DNA from: an uncultured Bacteroidales bacterium
GTDB lineage: Bacteria > Bacteroidota > Bacteroidia > Bacteroidales > FEN-979
DNA: 64,000 nucleotides
Direction: 5' to 3'
Assembly: GCA_903916595.1 (NCBI GenBank)
Contig: CAIWXI010000030.1
Span: 62,001-126,000, forward strand
Shown here: piece after piece, positions 46,525 to 55,048 of the stretch
Layout of the letters: the number at the start of each line of letters is the position of its first letter
How positions within the stretch are numbered: position 1 is the first letter of the stretch
Notes under the pieces: model-generated
Seen by the model: only the letters and a program-made list of their open reading frames with translations
Told to the model about the DNA's origin: nothing
The model's database searches: none
Made by a program: the position numbers and the translations under genes

Positions 46525-47415
46525 TCAGAAGGATATATAATCTTTGGGGTTAACCGGCTTCCCCTCGTACCAAAGCTCAAAATGAAGGTGGGGACCTGTG
46601 GTGTATTCCCCTGACTCTCCGATAATGGCTACCGGATCGCCGGCATTTACATAATCTCCTGCTTTCGTCAGTATCGCCGAATTATGCTTGTATATACTGA
46701 CAATATTTTGCGAGTGCTGAATAGCCACAACGTATCCGGTTTCAAGTGTCCAGTTGGAAAAGATTACCGTTCCGTCAAGAACCGATTTGATAGCCTCGTT
46801 CTGCTTTGCCACAACATCAACACCGAAATGTTTTTTTACCGGATCGAACCCCTTTGTTATAACCCCTTTCAAAGGTGTAAAAAACAGCACACCTCCGATT
46901 GATCCCCTGGCCGATACAAAACTTTCTTCCGATTCAGCTTTGTATAAATTGTATTTTGCTTTACTTTCAACATCAATCCTCAACAATGAATCTTCTTCCG
47001 ACCTTTTAATGCGGATTTCTCCATATTTATGAACTGTATCGCGAACAATAGGCCGGTTCTCGGAAAGATCCTTCCCGTTGATCACATCCCTGAGATTCTG
47101 CAAATAGAGATTTTTGCGTATCAGGGCTTTTTCTATTGAATCCGTTTTAAGAGTGAGTTCATAATACTTCTTCTGAAGACCGACGCTGGAATATCCGGGA
47201 ATATATTCACGCAATGGAGTAAACGCGATCAGAATGGCTGTTAAGAAAATGAGAAGAATAGCAAGAGTCCCGAGAGCAATGAATACATTCAACCACGAAA
47301 GCCTGAAAGTAAAGCGTTCTTCCAGGGTTTCATCATTCATAAAAACCAGACGGTACTTATTCCTGAGCCTGTCTTTCCAGTTCCTTTTCTTCTTTTCGCC
47401 TTTTTCCTGGGCCAT
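46525..47415 (-). CDS. M23-family peptidoglycan peptidase, membrane-anchored
   Basis: The protein is 296 residues from ATG 47415; a longer frame starts with TTG. It has one membrane helix (about residues 44-66) and a C-terminal LytM/M23 domain. The metal ligands HFGVDV (HxxxD) and GPHLHFELW (HxH) are intact, so it should be an active endopeptidase of cell-wall cross-links. Its stop directly abuts the dxr start (TGAATG). Confidence 0.92.
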   Translation of the reverse strand: MAQEKGEKKKRNWKDRLRNKYRLVFMNDETLEERFTFRLSWLNVFIALGTLAILLIFLTAILIAFTPLREYIPGYSSVGLQKKYYELTLKTDSIEKALIRKNLYLQNLRDVINGKDLSENRPIVRDTVHKYGEIRIKRSEEDSLLRIDVESKAKYNLYKAESEESFVSARGSIGGVLFFTPLKGVITKGFDPVKKHFGVDVVAKQNEAIKSVLDGTVIFSNWTLETGYVVAIQHSQNIVSIYKHNSAILTKAGDYVNAGDPVAIIGESGEYTTGPHLHFELWYEGKPVNPKDYISF

Positions 47416-47467
47416 CCCTGTCAATTCTACTGAATCAATAACGGCTGCAAATATCGTAAAATTATAC

Positions 47468-47475
47468 TAAATTTG
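47468..47475 (+). promoter_or_regulatory. Candidate -7 element for sprE/porW
   Basis: TAAATTTG matches TAnnTTTG. It implies transcription from about 47482 and a 30-base leader before the TTG start at 47513. The upstream element at the right distance is CTG rather than TTG. Confidence 0.45.
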
Positions 47476-47512
47476 CTGCTTTGTAGTTATACCTATATTA
47501 ATTACCAAAGAT

Positions 47513-50185
47513 TTGATCCCGACGAAGAAATACCCCCTCGCCGTATTTTTCCTATTGCTCACCGGCATAATTCTGTTCAGTGCCTGCTCTACCAGAAAAA
47601 ATACCTGGTTAAGACGCACCTATCATAACATAACTTCCCATTACAATGTTTACTGGAATGGCATGGACCTGATGCGGCAGGGAATCAAGGATTATGATTT
47701 ACAGATGAAAGACAACTATTCACTGGTGCTTCCTGTATATAACTTCGGGGATAAAACCGGAAACAAAGCAGCACAGTTTTCTGATAACGCTATAAAAAAG
47801 GCGTCCAAGGCGATTCAGAAACATTCTATGTTTTTCAATCGCAAGGAATACTGCAGTTGGATTGATGATTCGTATATGCTGATCGGGAAAGCTTACTTTT
47901 ACAAGAAAGATTACCCTATGGCGCGCAGAACCTTTGAATTCGTTATTAAAACTTACAATGATAACGACATCAAATACGATGCGATGTATTGGCAGGCCAT
48001 GTCGAATATTCAACTCGGTGATTATAACCGGGGCGAGTCGATGCTTGATATGCTGCTGAATAAAATAAATAAAGGTGATGCTCCTGAAAAATTTGAAGAA
48101 GCAGTAAATCTTGCCTATGCAAACTCCTTTATCCTTCAGAAAAACTATGATGCTGCTGTACCCTATCTTAACCGGGCACTTGAGCTGAATCCAAAAGTTA
48201 AGATGAAGATCAGGATTTATTTCATCCTGGGACAGATTTACCTGAAACAGGATGATCCCGACCGGGCTGCTGCAATGTACACGCAGGTACTGAAACACAG
48301 CTCCACTTACGAAATGGAGTTCAATGCAAAAATAAACCTTGCACAGTGCTATACAAGCAGATCGACCGACCGCGAATACATTGTAAAGAAACTCAACAGA
48401 ATGCTTAAGGACGAAAAGAATAAGGAATACCTCGATCAGATTTATTATGCCCTGGCACAAATTTCACTCACCGACAAAGACAGCAGTCATGCTATACAAT
48501 ATCTCGGAAAATCGGTCAGTACGAGCAAAACAAACAATTACCAGAGATCCATTTCGGCCCTTCAGCTTGCAGATATTTATTTCTCATTCCCAAATTATCC
48601 CAAAGCCCAGGCATATTATGACAGCACCATGCAGTTTCTACCCACCGATTTTGCAAATTATACGTTCATTAAAAAAAAGACAGAAACATTAACCGACCTT
48701 GTTCAGCAGCTCCAACTCATCAGCCGGGAAGACAGCTTACAGGCTCTTGCTCTAATGCCGGAAGAAAAGAGAAACAGGGTCATCGACATACTTATTGCAA
48801 CGTATGTTGCCGAGGAAGTTAAGAAGCAACAGGCAGATCAGACAAAACAACAAAACCAGATGTTCGCGAGCCAGGAAGAACGGGCTGGTTCAACATCTAC
48901 CCAGGGCCGATGGTATTTCTACAATACCACTACACTCTCAAGCGGCTTTTCTACTTTCGCAAAAAAATGGGGAAGCAGAAAATATGAAGACAACTGGTTC
49001 CTTACCGATAAAGCGGTGACCATGGCAGGAAACGAACTTCCGGTTGATTCTGCCAATGATATCCTTTTAGCAGAAACTGATACTTCAGGTGGAAAGAAAC
49101 CCGTTCAAAAAACAACTAACCCCCGAGATAGAAAATATTACAGTCAGGACATTCCTCTGTCTACTGCAAAACTTGCAGTATCGAACCAGAAACTGATGGA
49201 TGCATTTTATAAATGCGGTTTCATTTATATTGAAGGACTCAACGATTACGGTCATTCCATCGGAAGCTTTGAAACCCTGCTTCAAAGGTATCCCGATTTT
49301 CCCAGAAAGGCGCAGACCTACTATGAACTTTACACTCTTTACAATGACCTTAAAAACGAGCCAAAATCAGATTTTTACAAGAACCTCCTGCTTACCGACT
49401 ATCCCGAAACAGACTACGCCAAACTGCTTGTAAATCCAAATTATTACAAAGAGCTGGCCTCCAGGAAATCAGAATCGTCAAAATTATATGAGATAACTTA
49501 TAAGGCATTCCAGAACCAGCAGTTTTACATGGTTATAAGTAATGCTGCAGAAGCTCATGCCAAATATAAAAACGATACAGCCCTGCTTCCCAGGTTTGAC
49601 TACCTTCGCGCTCTTTCCCTGGGTAAAATTGAAGTTGCTGATTCCATGCTTGTTGCTCTTACAAAAATCCAGAAGGAATATCCCAAAAGCCCTGTAAGCG
49701 ATCTGGCCCAGGATATTCTCGTCTCCATGTCGTCTTCTTCGGGACAAGGAAGCCAACCAGGGAAGACACCTGCCGATTCTTCTGCAGCGATGCTGAAAGC
49801 AGCAGAGAATATATACAAGTATGATTCTTTGGCAGTTCATTTTTACGTTCTTATTGTCAATAACACGAAAGTGGATGTGAATGCCCTGAAAATTAAAATT
49901 GCAGACTTTGACTCTAAAATGCATGATCTTGAGGGCCTTGAAGTAAACAGTCTGTTGTTCGACGACAACCAGGAAATGATCACTGTAAATAATTTTGATG
50001 ATGCCAGGCAAGCGGTTCAATACCTTTTAAGCATCAGGGACAGCAAATACATCTTTACTAAACTTGACGCAGCCGGGGATTACAGTGATTTTGTAATTTC
50101 GGCTAACAATTATCCGGTGTTATATAAGAATAAAGATATCCGCAAGTATCAGAAATTTTTCGAAAAAAATTACCCGACAAAATAA
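47513..50185 (+). CDS. sprE: SprE/PorW-type TPR lipoprotein of the type IX secretion system
   Basis: This 890-residue protein has a lipoprotein signal (AVFFLLLTGIILFSAC), then the SprE/PorW N-terminus (WLRRTYHNITSHYNVYWNG). TPR-like helical repeats follow (about 100-400) and a long second helical region. SprE/PorW links the GldKN ring to the Sov translocon in T9SS models. The start is TTG at 47513; there is no ATG or GTG in frame upstream. It lies 5 kb from the porP-gldKLMN cluster on the opposite strand. Confidence 0.85.
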   Translation: MIPTKKYPLAVFFLLLTGIILFSACSTRKNTWLRRTYHNITSHYNVYWNGMDLMRQGIKDYDLQMKDNYSLVLPVYNFGDKTGNKAAQFSDNAIKKASKAIQKHSMFFNRKEYCSWIDDSYMLIGKAYFYKKDYPMARRTFEFVIKTYNDNDIKYDAMYWQAMSNIQLGDYNRGESMLDMLLNKINKGDAPEKFEEAVNLAYANSFILQKNYDAAVPYLNRALELNPKVKMKIRIYFILGQIYLKQDDPDRAAAMYTQVLKHSSTYEMEFNAKINLAQCYTSRSTDREYIVKKLNRMLKDEKNKEYLDQIYYALAQISLTDKDSSHAIQYLGKSVSTSKTNNYQRSISALQLADIYFSFPNYPKAQAYYDSTMQFLPTDFANYTFIKKKTETLTDLVQQLQLISREDSLQALALMPEEKRNRVIDILIATYVAEEVKKQQADQTKQQNQMFASQEERAGSTSTQGRWYFYNTTTLSSGFSTFAKKWGSRKYEDNWFLTDKAVTMAGNELPVDSANDILLAETDTSGGKKPVQKTTNPRDRKYYSQDIPLSTAKLAVSNQKLMDAFYKCGFIYIEGLNDYGHSIGSFETLLQRYPDFPRKAQTYYELYTLYNDLKNEPKSDFYKNLLLTDYPETDYAKLLVNPNYYKELASRKSESSKLYEITYKAFQNQQFYMVISNAAEAHAKYKNDTALLPRFDYLRALSLGKIEVADSMLVALTKIQKEYPKSPVSDLAQDILVSMSSSSGQGSQPGKTPADSSAAMLKAAENIYKYDSLAVHFYVLIVNNTKVDVNALKIKIADFDSKMHDLEGLEVNSLLFDDNQEMITVNNFDDARQAVQYLLSIRDSKYIFTKLDAAGDYSDFVISANNYPVLYKNKDIRKYQKFFEKNYPTK

Positions 50186-50191
50186 AAAGCT

Positions 50192-50575
50192 ATGGCTAAA
50201 ATCAGAGAACCTGAAATGCCCTCCATTAACATTATGGGACCCGGCACGGTAATAAAAGGCGAGATCAGCGTAAATGGCGACTTCAGGGTCGACGGAACAC
50301 TAATTGGAAATATTCATTGCAAAGGTAAAATGGTTGTCGGTCAGACCGGCAGGATCGAAGGCGAGATTATTGCTCAAAACGCTGATTTCTCAGGCGATGT
50401 TAAAGCTACGGTGAAAGTCACGGAATTACTTACTTTTAAGGAGACTGCTATATTCAGCGGCGATATTACTACCGGTAAACTTGCTATCGAACCAGGGGCG
50501 AAATTTTCCGGGACCTGTAAAATGGAGATTCCCGGAGGCGGTGAGGTAAGACCCATTTCTGATGAAACTGCCTGA
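50192..50575 (+). CDS. Bactofilin (polymer-forming cytoskeletal protein)
   Basis: This 127-residue protein has a central beta-helix of repeated short strands (VIKGEISVNGDFRVDGTLIGNI; GKMVVGQTGRIEGEIIAQNA). Bactofilins self-assemble into filaments that scaffold cell-wall enzymes. It starts six bases after sprE ends. Its stop overlaps the AtpZ-like gene by 14 bases. A cell-wall role fits the M23 peptidase just upstream on the other strand. Confidence 0.93.
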   Translation: MAKIREPEMPSINIMGPGTVIKGEISVNGDFRVDGTLIGNIHCKGKMVVGQTGRIEGEIIAQNADFSGDVKATVKVTELLTFKETAIFSGDITTGKLAIEPGAKFSGTCKMEIPGGGEVRPISDETA

Positions 50576-50780
50576 TGATCCGAAAAAAAACCTGAACCAG
50601 TATGCAAAGTATTCGGGGATGGCTTTCCAGATGATGGTTATCATTGTTGCGGGTACATTTGGAGGATTAAAACTTGACTTGTGGCTGAAAACAAAACCTG
50701 TATTTACTGTCATTCTTTCTGTTGCCGCGGTTTTCCTTTCGATATATTACTTTACCAGAGACCTGCTTAAAAAAAAATAA
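50562..50780 (+). CDS. AtpZ/AtpI-like small membrane protein
   Basis: This 72-residue protein has two membrane helices (about 22-40 and 46-64) and the family start LNQYAKYSGMAFQM with GGLKLDLWL. AtpZ/AtpI proteins aid assembly of F-type ATP synthase c-rings or carry Mg2+/Ca2+. Its start overlaps bactofilin's end. The usual ATP synthase genes (atpB, atpE and so on) are absent downstream in this window. Confidence 0.8.
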   Translation: MKLPDDPKKNLNQYAKYSGMAFQMMVIIVAGTFGGLKLDLWLKTKPVFTVILSVAAVFLSIYYFTRDLLKKK

Positions 50781-50782
50781 TT

Positions 50783-51181
50783 ATGAAGTCAGTCGTTGCA
50801 ATATATGCCAAACACCTGCTGTTCTTAAGTCTTGCTGCCGGAATGCTTTCAGCTCTCCTTTTTATTATTCTTCCCGGGGCATGGTTTTCTCCTGCACTCC
50901 CTTTTTTATTTGTTTTTTATTATGCCTGCAGCCTTATTTCCTTCCTGATCCTCAGCCGATCTTTGCAAATAAGATTCGGCAGGTTTGTATCTGTTTTCAT
51001 GCTTGCCACTGCAGCAAAACTGTTTCTTTATATTGCTGTCATGATCATCTACGCCCTGATCAATAAAAAAGATGCTGTTTCATTCCTTCTGAATTTTTTT
51101 ATTCTATACCTTGTCTATACTATCTTTGAAGTTACACAGATTATCAGACTAACCAAACCGCCGACATCTGCCGAAGCATAA
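50783..51181 (+). CDS. Four-helix membrane protein, possibly AtpI-associated
   Basis: This 132-residue protein has four membrane helices (about 9-31, 37-58, 67-88 and 94-118) and few charged residues. Bacteroidota often have such a protein between an AtpZ-like gene and atpB, so it may assist ATP synthase assembly, but no atp gene follows here. It starts two bases after the AtpZ-like gene. Confidence 0.65.
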   Translation: MKSVVAIYAKHLLFLSLAAGMLSALLFIILPGAWFSPALPFLFVFYYACSLISFLILSRSLQIRFGRFVSVFMLATAAKLFLYIAVMIIYALINKKDAVSFLLNFFILYLVYTIFEVTQIIRLTKPPTSAEA

Positions 51182-51184
51182 AAC

Positions 51185-52219
51185 ATGATCACAATCATAC
51201 GGACTGCAAGAAGCTCACTGATACTAACCCTGATTTGCCTGGCTTTTTCATCTGCCGCACAAACTACCGATTCTGTTTCAGGTCCCAATATTGACTCCAA
51301 TTACATTGAAGATTATACCGGATGGCTTACAACCAGACTCTATGCGTTGTACCAAAACGCAGCTTTTATTGTAAGCACAGATGAGGTCGATAATATTGTC
51401 TTCCAACCAAACACCAACATCAAAGTTGGCATTGCTGCGTTTTATAAATGGTTCGGGGTGGGCTTATCTATCAATAACCCGTTTTACCAGTTCCAGGAAT
51501 CCACGTATGGCAAAACACGCTCTATTGACCTCAGGATAAATGCATTCGGCAGGGCCGTGGCAGCCGAATTTTTTATCCAGGAATTCAAAGGGTTTTATAT
51601 CAAAATCCCGAATCCTCCGAACCGCGATTACTATATCTTGCCCGACATGAACCTGGTCTCTATCGGAGCCTATGCCTACTGGATCTATAACAGCAGAAAG
51701 TTTTCTTTCAGAGCGGCTTTTGTACAGAATGAAAGGCAGGTGAGAAGCGCAGGCAGCTTCATGATAAGGCCCGGGATCTCCTATTACAGTATATCTTCCG
51801 ATACAGGGATCATACCCGGTGAAATTATCAACATTTACCATATAAAACATGATGAGATAATAACCAGAGGACAGTTTTATTCGATCAGCCTTGCCCCAGG
51901 CTATTCATATACCCTCATATTTTTAAAAAACGCATATATTAATGCAGCTGTGTTTCCTGGTGTTTCATGGGTCACATATTCTTATGATGGAAAGTATGAT
52001 TCGTATTCCCGCGCCGATTTTGTGTTTCAGCTTGGACTGAGAGTAGCTGCCGGATACAACACCAGGAAGTGGTATGTGGGAGGCTCAGTCATCACAAGCT
52101 TCAACGACCTGGATGCATCGTGGAGTAATTCTTCCTTTTTTTATGACGTCTCCCAGTTCCGATTCTGGGGTGGAGTGCGCTTTGATATTTTCAGGAAGAA
52201 AAAGAAAAATAATCCGTAA
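51185..52219 (+). CDS. DUF4421 outer-membrane-like protein
   Basis: This 344-residue protein has a signal peptide (SLILTLICLAFSSAAQ) and then the DUF4421 pattern (YIEDYTGWLTTRLYALYQNA; KVGIAAFYKWFGVGLSINN; GSFMIRPGISYYSI). The strand-rich, aromatic-rich body suggests an outer-membrane barrel. Function is unknown. It starts three bases after the four-helix protein gene, so it belongs to that transcript. Confidence 0.82.
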   Translation: MITIIRTARSSLILTLICLAFSSAAQTTDSVSGPNIDSNYIEDYTGWLTTRLYALYQNAAFIVSTDEVDNIVFQPNTNIKVGIAAFYKWFGVGLSINNPFYQFQESTYGKTRSIDLRINAFGRAVAAEFFIQEFKGFYIKIPNPPNRDYYILPDMNLVSIGAYAYWIYNSRKFSFRAAFVQNERQVRSAGSFMIRPGISYYSISSDTGIIPGEIINIYHIKHDEIITRGQFYSISLAPGYSYTLIFLKNAYINAAVFPGVSWVTYSYDGKYDSYSRADFVFQLGLRVAAGYNTRKWYVGGSVITSFNDLDASWSNSSFFYDVSQFRFWGGVRFDIFRKKKKNNP

Positions 52220-52224
52220 CTTTG
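52217..52224 (+). promoter_or_regulatory. Candidate -7 element for queD-folE
   Basis: TAACTTTG matches TAnnTTTG and begins with the TAA stop of the DUF4421 gene. It would give a leader of about 15 bases. There is no TTG at the normal upstream position. Confidence 0.3.
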
Positions 52225-52245
52225 CCTTGAAGTAACAAAACAGGA

Positions 52246-52662
52246 ATGGTTTATATTACACGAAAAGAGCATTTTAACTCTGCTCACAGACTTTTTCGTG
52301 AGGAATATTCCGACGAGGAGAACCTGCGCATTTTTGGCAAATGTTCCAATCCCCTGTGGCATGGCCATAATTATGTTTTGCAGGTCACGGTCAAAGGCGA
52401 GTTGAGCCCGGTTACCGGCTTCGTGATGGACCTCAAAGTCTTAAGCCGGCTAATAGATGAGAAAGTACTGCAACAACTTGACCATAGAAACATTAATCTT
52501 GAGGTGGCATTCATGAAAGGCAAGCTGGCCTCTACAGAGAATCTGGCTATAGGAATATGGGAAGAACTTGAACCCGGTGTCTGCTCTTCAGGTTCAATCC
52601 TTCATTCGGTCAGACTCGAAGAAACAGAAAACAACATAATCGAATATTTCGGAAACAAATAA
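52246..52662 (+). CDS. queD: 6-carboxy/6-pyruvoyl tetrahydropterin synthase
   Basis: This 138-residue protein has the zinc-binding His14 (FNSAHRL), His39 and His41 (WHGHNY) and the catalytic Cys33 (GKCSNP). The Asp-His pair (LDHRNIN) and the Glu near the end (VRLEETENN) complete the site. QueD turns the GTP cyclohydrolase I product into 6-carboxytetrahydropterin for queuosine. The next gene, folE, makes that substrate, which favours this role over biopterin synthesis. Confidence 0.93.
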   Translation: MVYITRKEHFNSAHRLFREEYSDEENLRIFGKCSNPLWHGHNYVLQVTVKGELSPVTGFVMDLKVLSRLIDEKVLQQLDHRNINLEVAFMKGKLASTENLAIGIWEELEPGVCSSGSILHSVRLEETENNIIEYFGNK

Positions 52663-52674
52663 GGACAAATTGTC

Positions 52675-53286
52675 ATGACAGAAGAAAAGCTCAGCTATGA
52701 AAAGTTTGAGGATTACGATTCAGAAAAAATCGAAAAACTTAGCTACCATTACAAGGAAATACTCAGGCTGATCGGCGAAAATCCCGATCGGGAGGGCCTC
52801 CTTAAAACTCCTTTACGGGTAGCAAAATCTGTACTCTTCCTGAACCAGGGATACAATCTTGATCCTGAAGAGATCCTGCTATCGGCCCGCTTTCGTGAAG
52901 ATTACCGCGAGATGGTGATTGTGAAGGACATAGAGATCTATTCCATGTGTGAACATCATATGATCCCCTTCATCGGAAAAGCACATGTGGCATACATTCC
53001 CGACAAATACATTACCGGCCTCAGCAAGATTGCCAGGGTCGTTGAGATCTATGCAAGAAGACTTCAGGTTCAGGAACGTCTCACGATGCAGATCAAGGAT
53101 GCAATAAACAATACACTTAAGCCTCTCGGTGTAGCAGTTGTAATTGAGGCACAACATTTGTGTATGTCAATGCGTGGTATTCAGAAGCAGAATTGTGTGA
53201 CAACCACTTCTGATTTTATCGGAGCATTTGAAAGAGATAAAACACGTGCAGAGTTTTTACATTTAATATCAACGAGGTTGCATTGA
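52675..53286 (+). CDS. folE: GTP cyclohydrolase I
   Basis: This 203-residue enzyme makes 7,8-dihydroneopterin triphosphate from GTP for folate and queuosine. Zinc ligands are Cys92 and His95 ([10 protein letters not shown]) and Cys163 (HLCMSMRG). [20 protein letters not shown] and NCVTTTSDF are also typical. It follows queD by 12 bases. The 42 bases after its stop hold a degenerate heptamer series (ACCACCA, ACAACCA, ACCCCCA at 53289-53309). Confidence 0.97.
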   Translation: MTEEKLSYEKFEDYDSEKIEKLSYHYKEILRLIGENPDREGLLKTPLRVAKSVLFLNQGYNLDPEEILLSARFREDYREMVIVKDIEIYSMCEHHMIPFIGKAHVAYIPDKYITGLSKIARVVEIYARRLQVQERLTMQIKDAINNTLKPLGVAVVIEAQHLCMSMRGIQKQNCVTTTSDFIGAFERDKTRAEFLHLISTRLH

Positions 53287-53313
53287 TAACCACCAACAAC
53301 CAACCCCCAAAAG

Positions 53314-53320
53314 AAAGGAG
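53314..53320 (+). promoter_or_regulatory. Strong Shine-Dalgarno before the BI-1 gene
   Basis: AAAGGAG stands eight bases before the ATG at 53329. Most genes in this window lack a clear site of this type, as is usual in Bacteroidota, so this one stands out. Confidence 0.6.
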
Positions 53321-53328
53321 AACAAAAC

Positions 53329-54063
53329 ATGTTTGAAGACAATAACAGAAACAATTATGGCTCAGTTACCGGTGCGGATGCCGGAGTGATAACAAGAACA
53401 TTTATGTCGCAGGTATTTACCTGGATGACGCTGGCCATGATTATAACCGCTGGAACTGCCTGGTGGTTTGCCTCGTCGGAAGCCGCGATCAGGAGCCTTA
53501 TCAATGTTGAGACCGGCGGATTATCTCCGCTTGGCTGGATTGTAACGCTTGCCCCTTTAGGTTTTGTTTTGCTGATGTCGTTCGGCTTTCAGAAACTTTC
53601 GGCCCTTGCAATGACATTATTATTTATTGCTTTTTCTGTATTGATGGGCATGAGCCTCAGTTTTATTTTACTTGCATACACGGCAGCATCGGTTTTTAAA
53701 ACATTCATCGTGACTGCCGGGATGTTCGGCATCATGGCTGTTACAGGCTATACTACAAAGACCGACCTCACCAAATTCGGCTCCATCTTGATGATGGGCC
53801 TTATCGGTATCATGCTTGCGATGCTGGTCAATTTCTTCCTGCACAGCAGTTCGCTGGAATATATCATCAGTATTCTCGGCGTCCTGATCTTTACAGGTCT
53901 GACAGCCTATGATGTTCAGAGGCTGAAAAAGATTGGCGCAGGAGCAGGCGCCTATGGCGAGGAGAATGCCAAAAAATTAAGTATTATGGGAGCGCTTACG
54001 TTATATCTTGATTTCATTAACCTGTTCCTGTTTCTTCTCAGGTTTATGGGAGACAGGAAATAA
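53329..54063 (+). CDS. Bax inhibitor-1/YccA-family membrane protein
   Basis: This 244-residue protein has seven membrane helices. It follows the BI-1 pattern: FMSQVFTWMTLAMIITAG at the start, FVLLMSFGFQKLS in the middle, and FTGLTAYDVQRLKKI with the terminal Asp-containing helix (LYLDFINLFLFLLRFMG). Members leak protons or Ca2+ and interact with FtsH in E. coli. It follows folE by 42 bases. Confidence 0.93.
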   Translation: MFEDNNRNNYGSVTGADAGVITRTFMSQVFTWMTLAMIITAGTAWWFASSEAAIRSLINVETGGLSPLGWIVTLAPLGFVLLMSFGFQKLSALAMTLLFIAFSVLMGMSLSFILLAYTAASVFKTFIVTAGMFGIMAVTGYTTKTDLTKFGSILMMGLIGIMLAMLVNFFLHSSSLEYIISILGVLIFTGLTAYDVQRLKKIGAGAGAYGEENAKKLSIMGALTLYLDFINLFLFLLRFMGDRK

Positions 54064-54105
54064 GTAGCGGAGTAGCGAAGATCCTTATCTGTTATCTGTT
54101 ATCTG
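54064..54105. repeat. Short octamer and heptamer arrays after the BI-1 gene
   Basis: GTAGCGGA and GTAGCGAA follow directly after the TAA stop (54061-54063), then TTATCTG is repeated three times (54085-54105). It fills most of the 57-base gap before fabD. Confidence 0.85.
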
Positions 54106-54120
54106 ACATATAAATAATCC

Positions 54121-54996
54121 ATGACTGCATACGTATTTCCGGGCCAGGGAGCCCAGTTCGTCGGAATGGGGAAAGACCTTTACGAGAAATCCGGTCCCGC
54201 GAAAGAACTTTTTGAAAAAGCCAACGAAATTCTTGGCTTCCGTATTACCGACCTGATGTTTTCGGGCACTGATGAAGACCTGAGACAGACCAGGGTTACC
54301 CAGCCTGCTATTTTCCTGCATTCGGTGATTCTTGCGTCCACTTTGGGCGAAACGTTCAAACCCGACATGGTTGCAGGACATTCTCTGGGTGAATTTTCAG
54401 CATTGGTTGCCAACAAGGCACTAACATTTGAGGACGGACTTAAGCTTGTTTTCGCGAGAGCACAGGCAATGCAGAAAGCCTGCGAAAAAGAACCTTCAAC
54501 TATGGCCGCTATTCTCGGTCTGGAAGACCAGAAAGTTGAAGAGATCTGCAAATCGATCGACGAAATTGTTGTACCTGCGAATTATAACAGCCCCGGACAG
54601 CTGGTTATTTCGGGCAGTATGAAAGGGATAGAGATCGCCTGTGAGAAGCTAAAGGCCGGAGGTGCCAGACGTGCATTGCCGCTGAAAGTCGGAGGAGCGT
54701 TTCATTCACCCCTGATGGAGCCAGCCCGGGTGGAACTTGCTGAAGCTATCAACAGTACTGTATTCCATGAACCTATCTGCCCTATTTACCAGAATGCAAC
54801 TGCCGAAAGAGTAACTGATCCTCTTAAGATCAAAGAAAACCTGGTCGCCCAGCTTACAGCGCCTGTATTGTGGACACAGCTCATTCAGCACATGATTTCC
54901 GACGGGGCAACGCATTTTATTGAAGTTGGTCCGGGGAACGTTTTACAGGGACTTATCTCGAAAATCGGGAAAGACGTCAGTGTTGCCGGAGCATGA
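54121..54996 (+). CDS. fabD: Malonyl-CoA:ACP transacylase
   Basis: This 291-residue enzyme loads malonyl groups on ACP for fatty-acid synthesis. It shows the start YVFPGQGAQFVGMGKD, nucleophile Ser88 in GHSLGE, the Gln/Arg region and the catalytic His in GGAFHSPLM. Length matches the family. No other fab gene is adjacent. It converges on rfbB with a 52-base gap. Confidence 0.97.
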   Translation: MTAYVFPGQGAQFVGMGKDLYEKSGPAKELFEKANEILGFRITDLMFSGTDEDLRQTRVTQPAIFLHSVILASTLGETFKPDMVAGHSLGEFSALVANKALTFEDGLKLVFARAQAMQKACEKEPSTMAAILGLEDQKVEEICKSIDEIVVPANYNSPGQLVISGSMKGIEIACEKLKAGGARRALPLKVGGAFHSPLMEPARVELAEAINSTVFHEPICPIYQNATAERVTDPLKIKENLVAQLTAPVLWTQLIQHMISDGATHFIEVGPGNVLQGLISKIGKDVSVAGA

Positions 54997-55048
54997 AACA
55001 CAACGGCATGGGAGCAAGCAGCCGGGGCACTGCGTTTATACCTGTTTA

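Noticed and set aside
47720-48460. Minus-strand open frame of 246 codons inside sprE
   Set aside because: It is fully antisense to a well-supported gene and has no recognisable motif.
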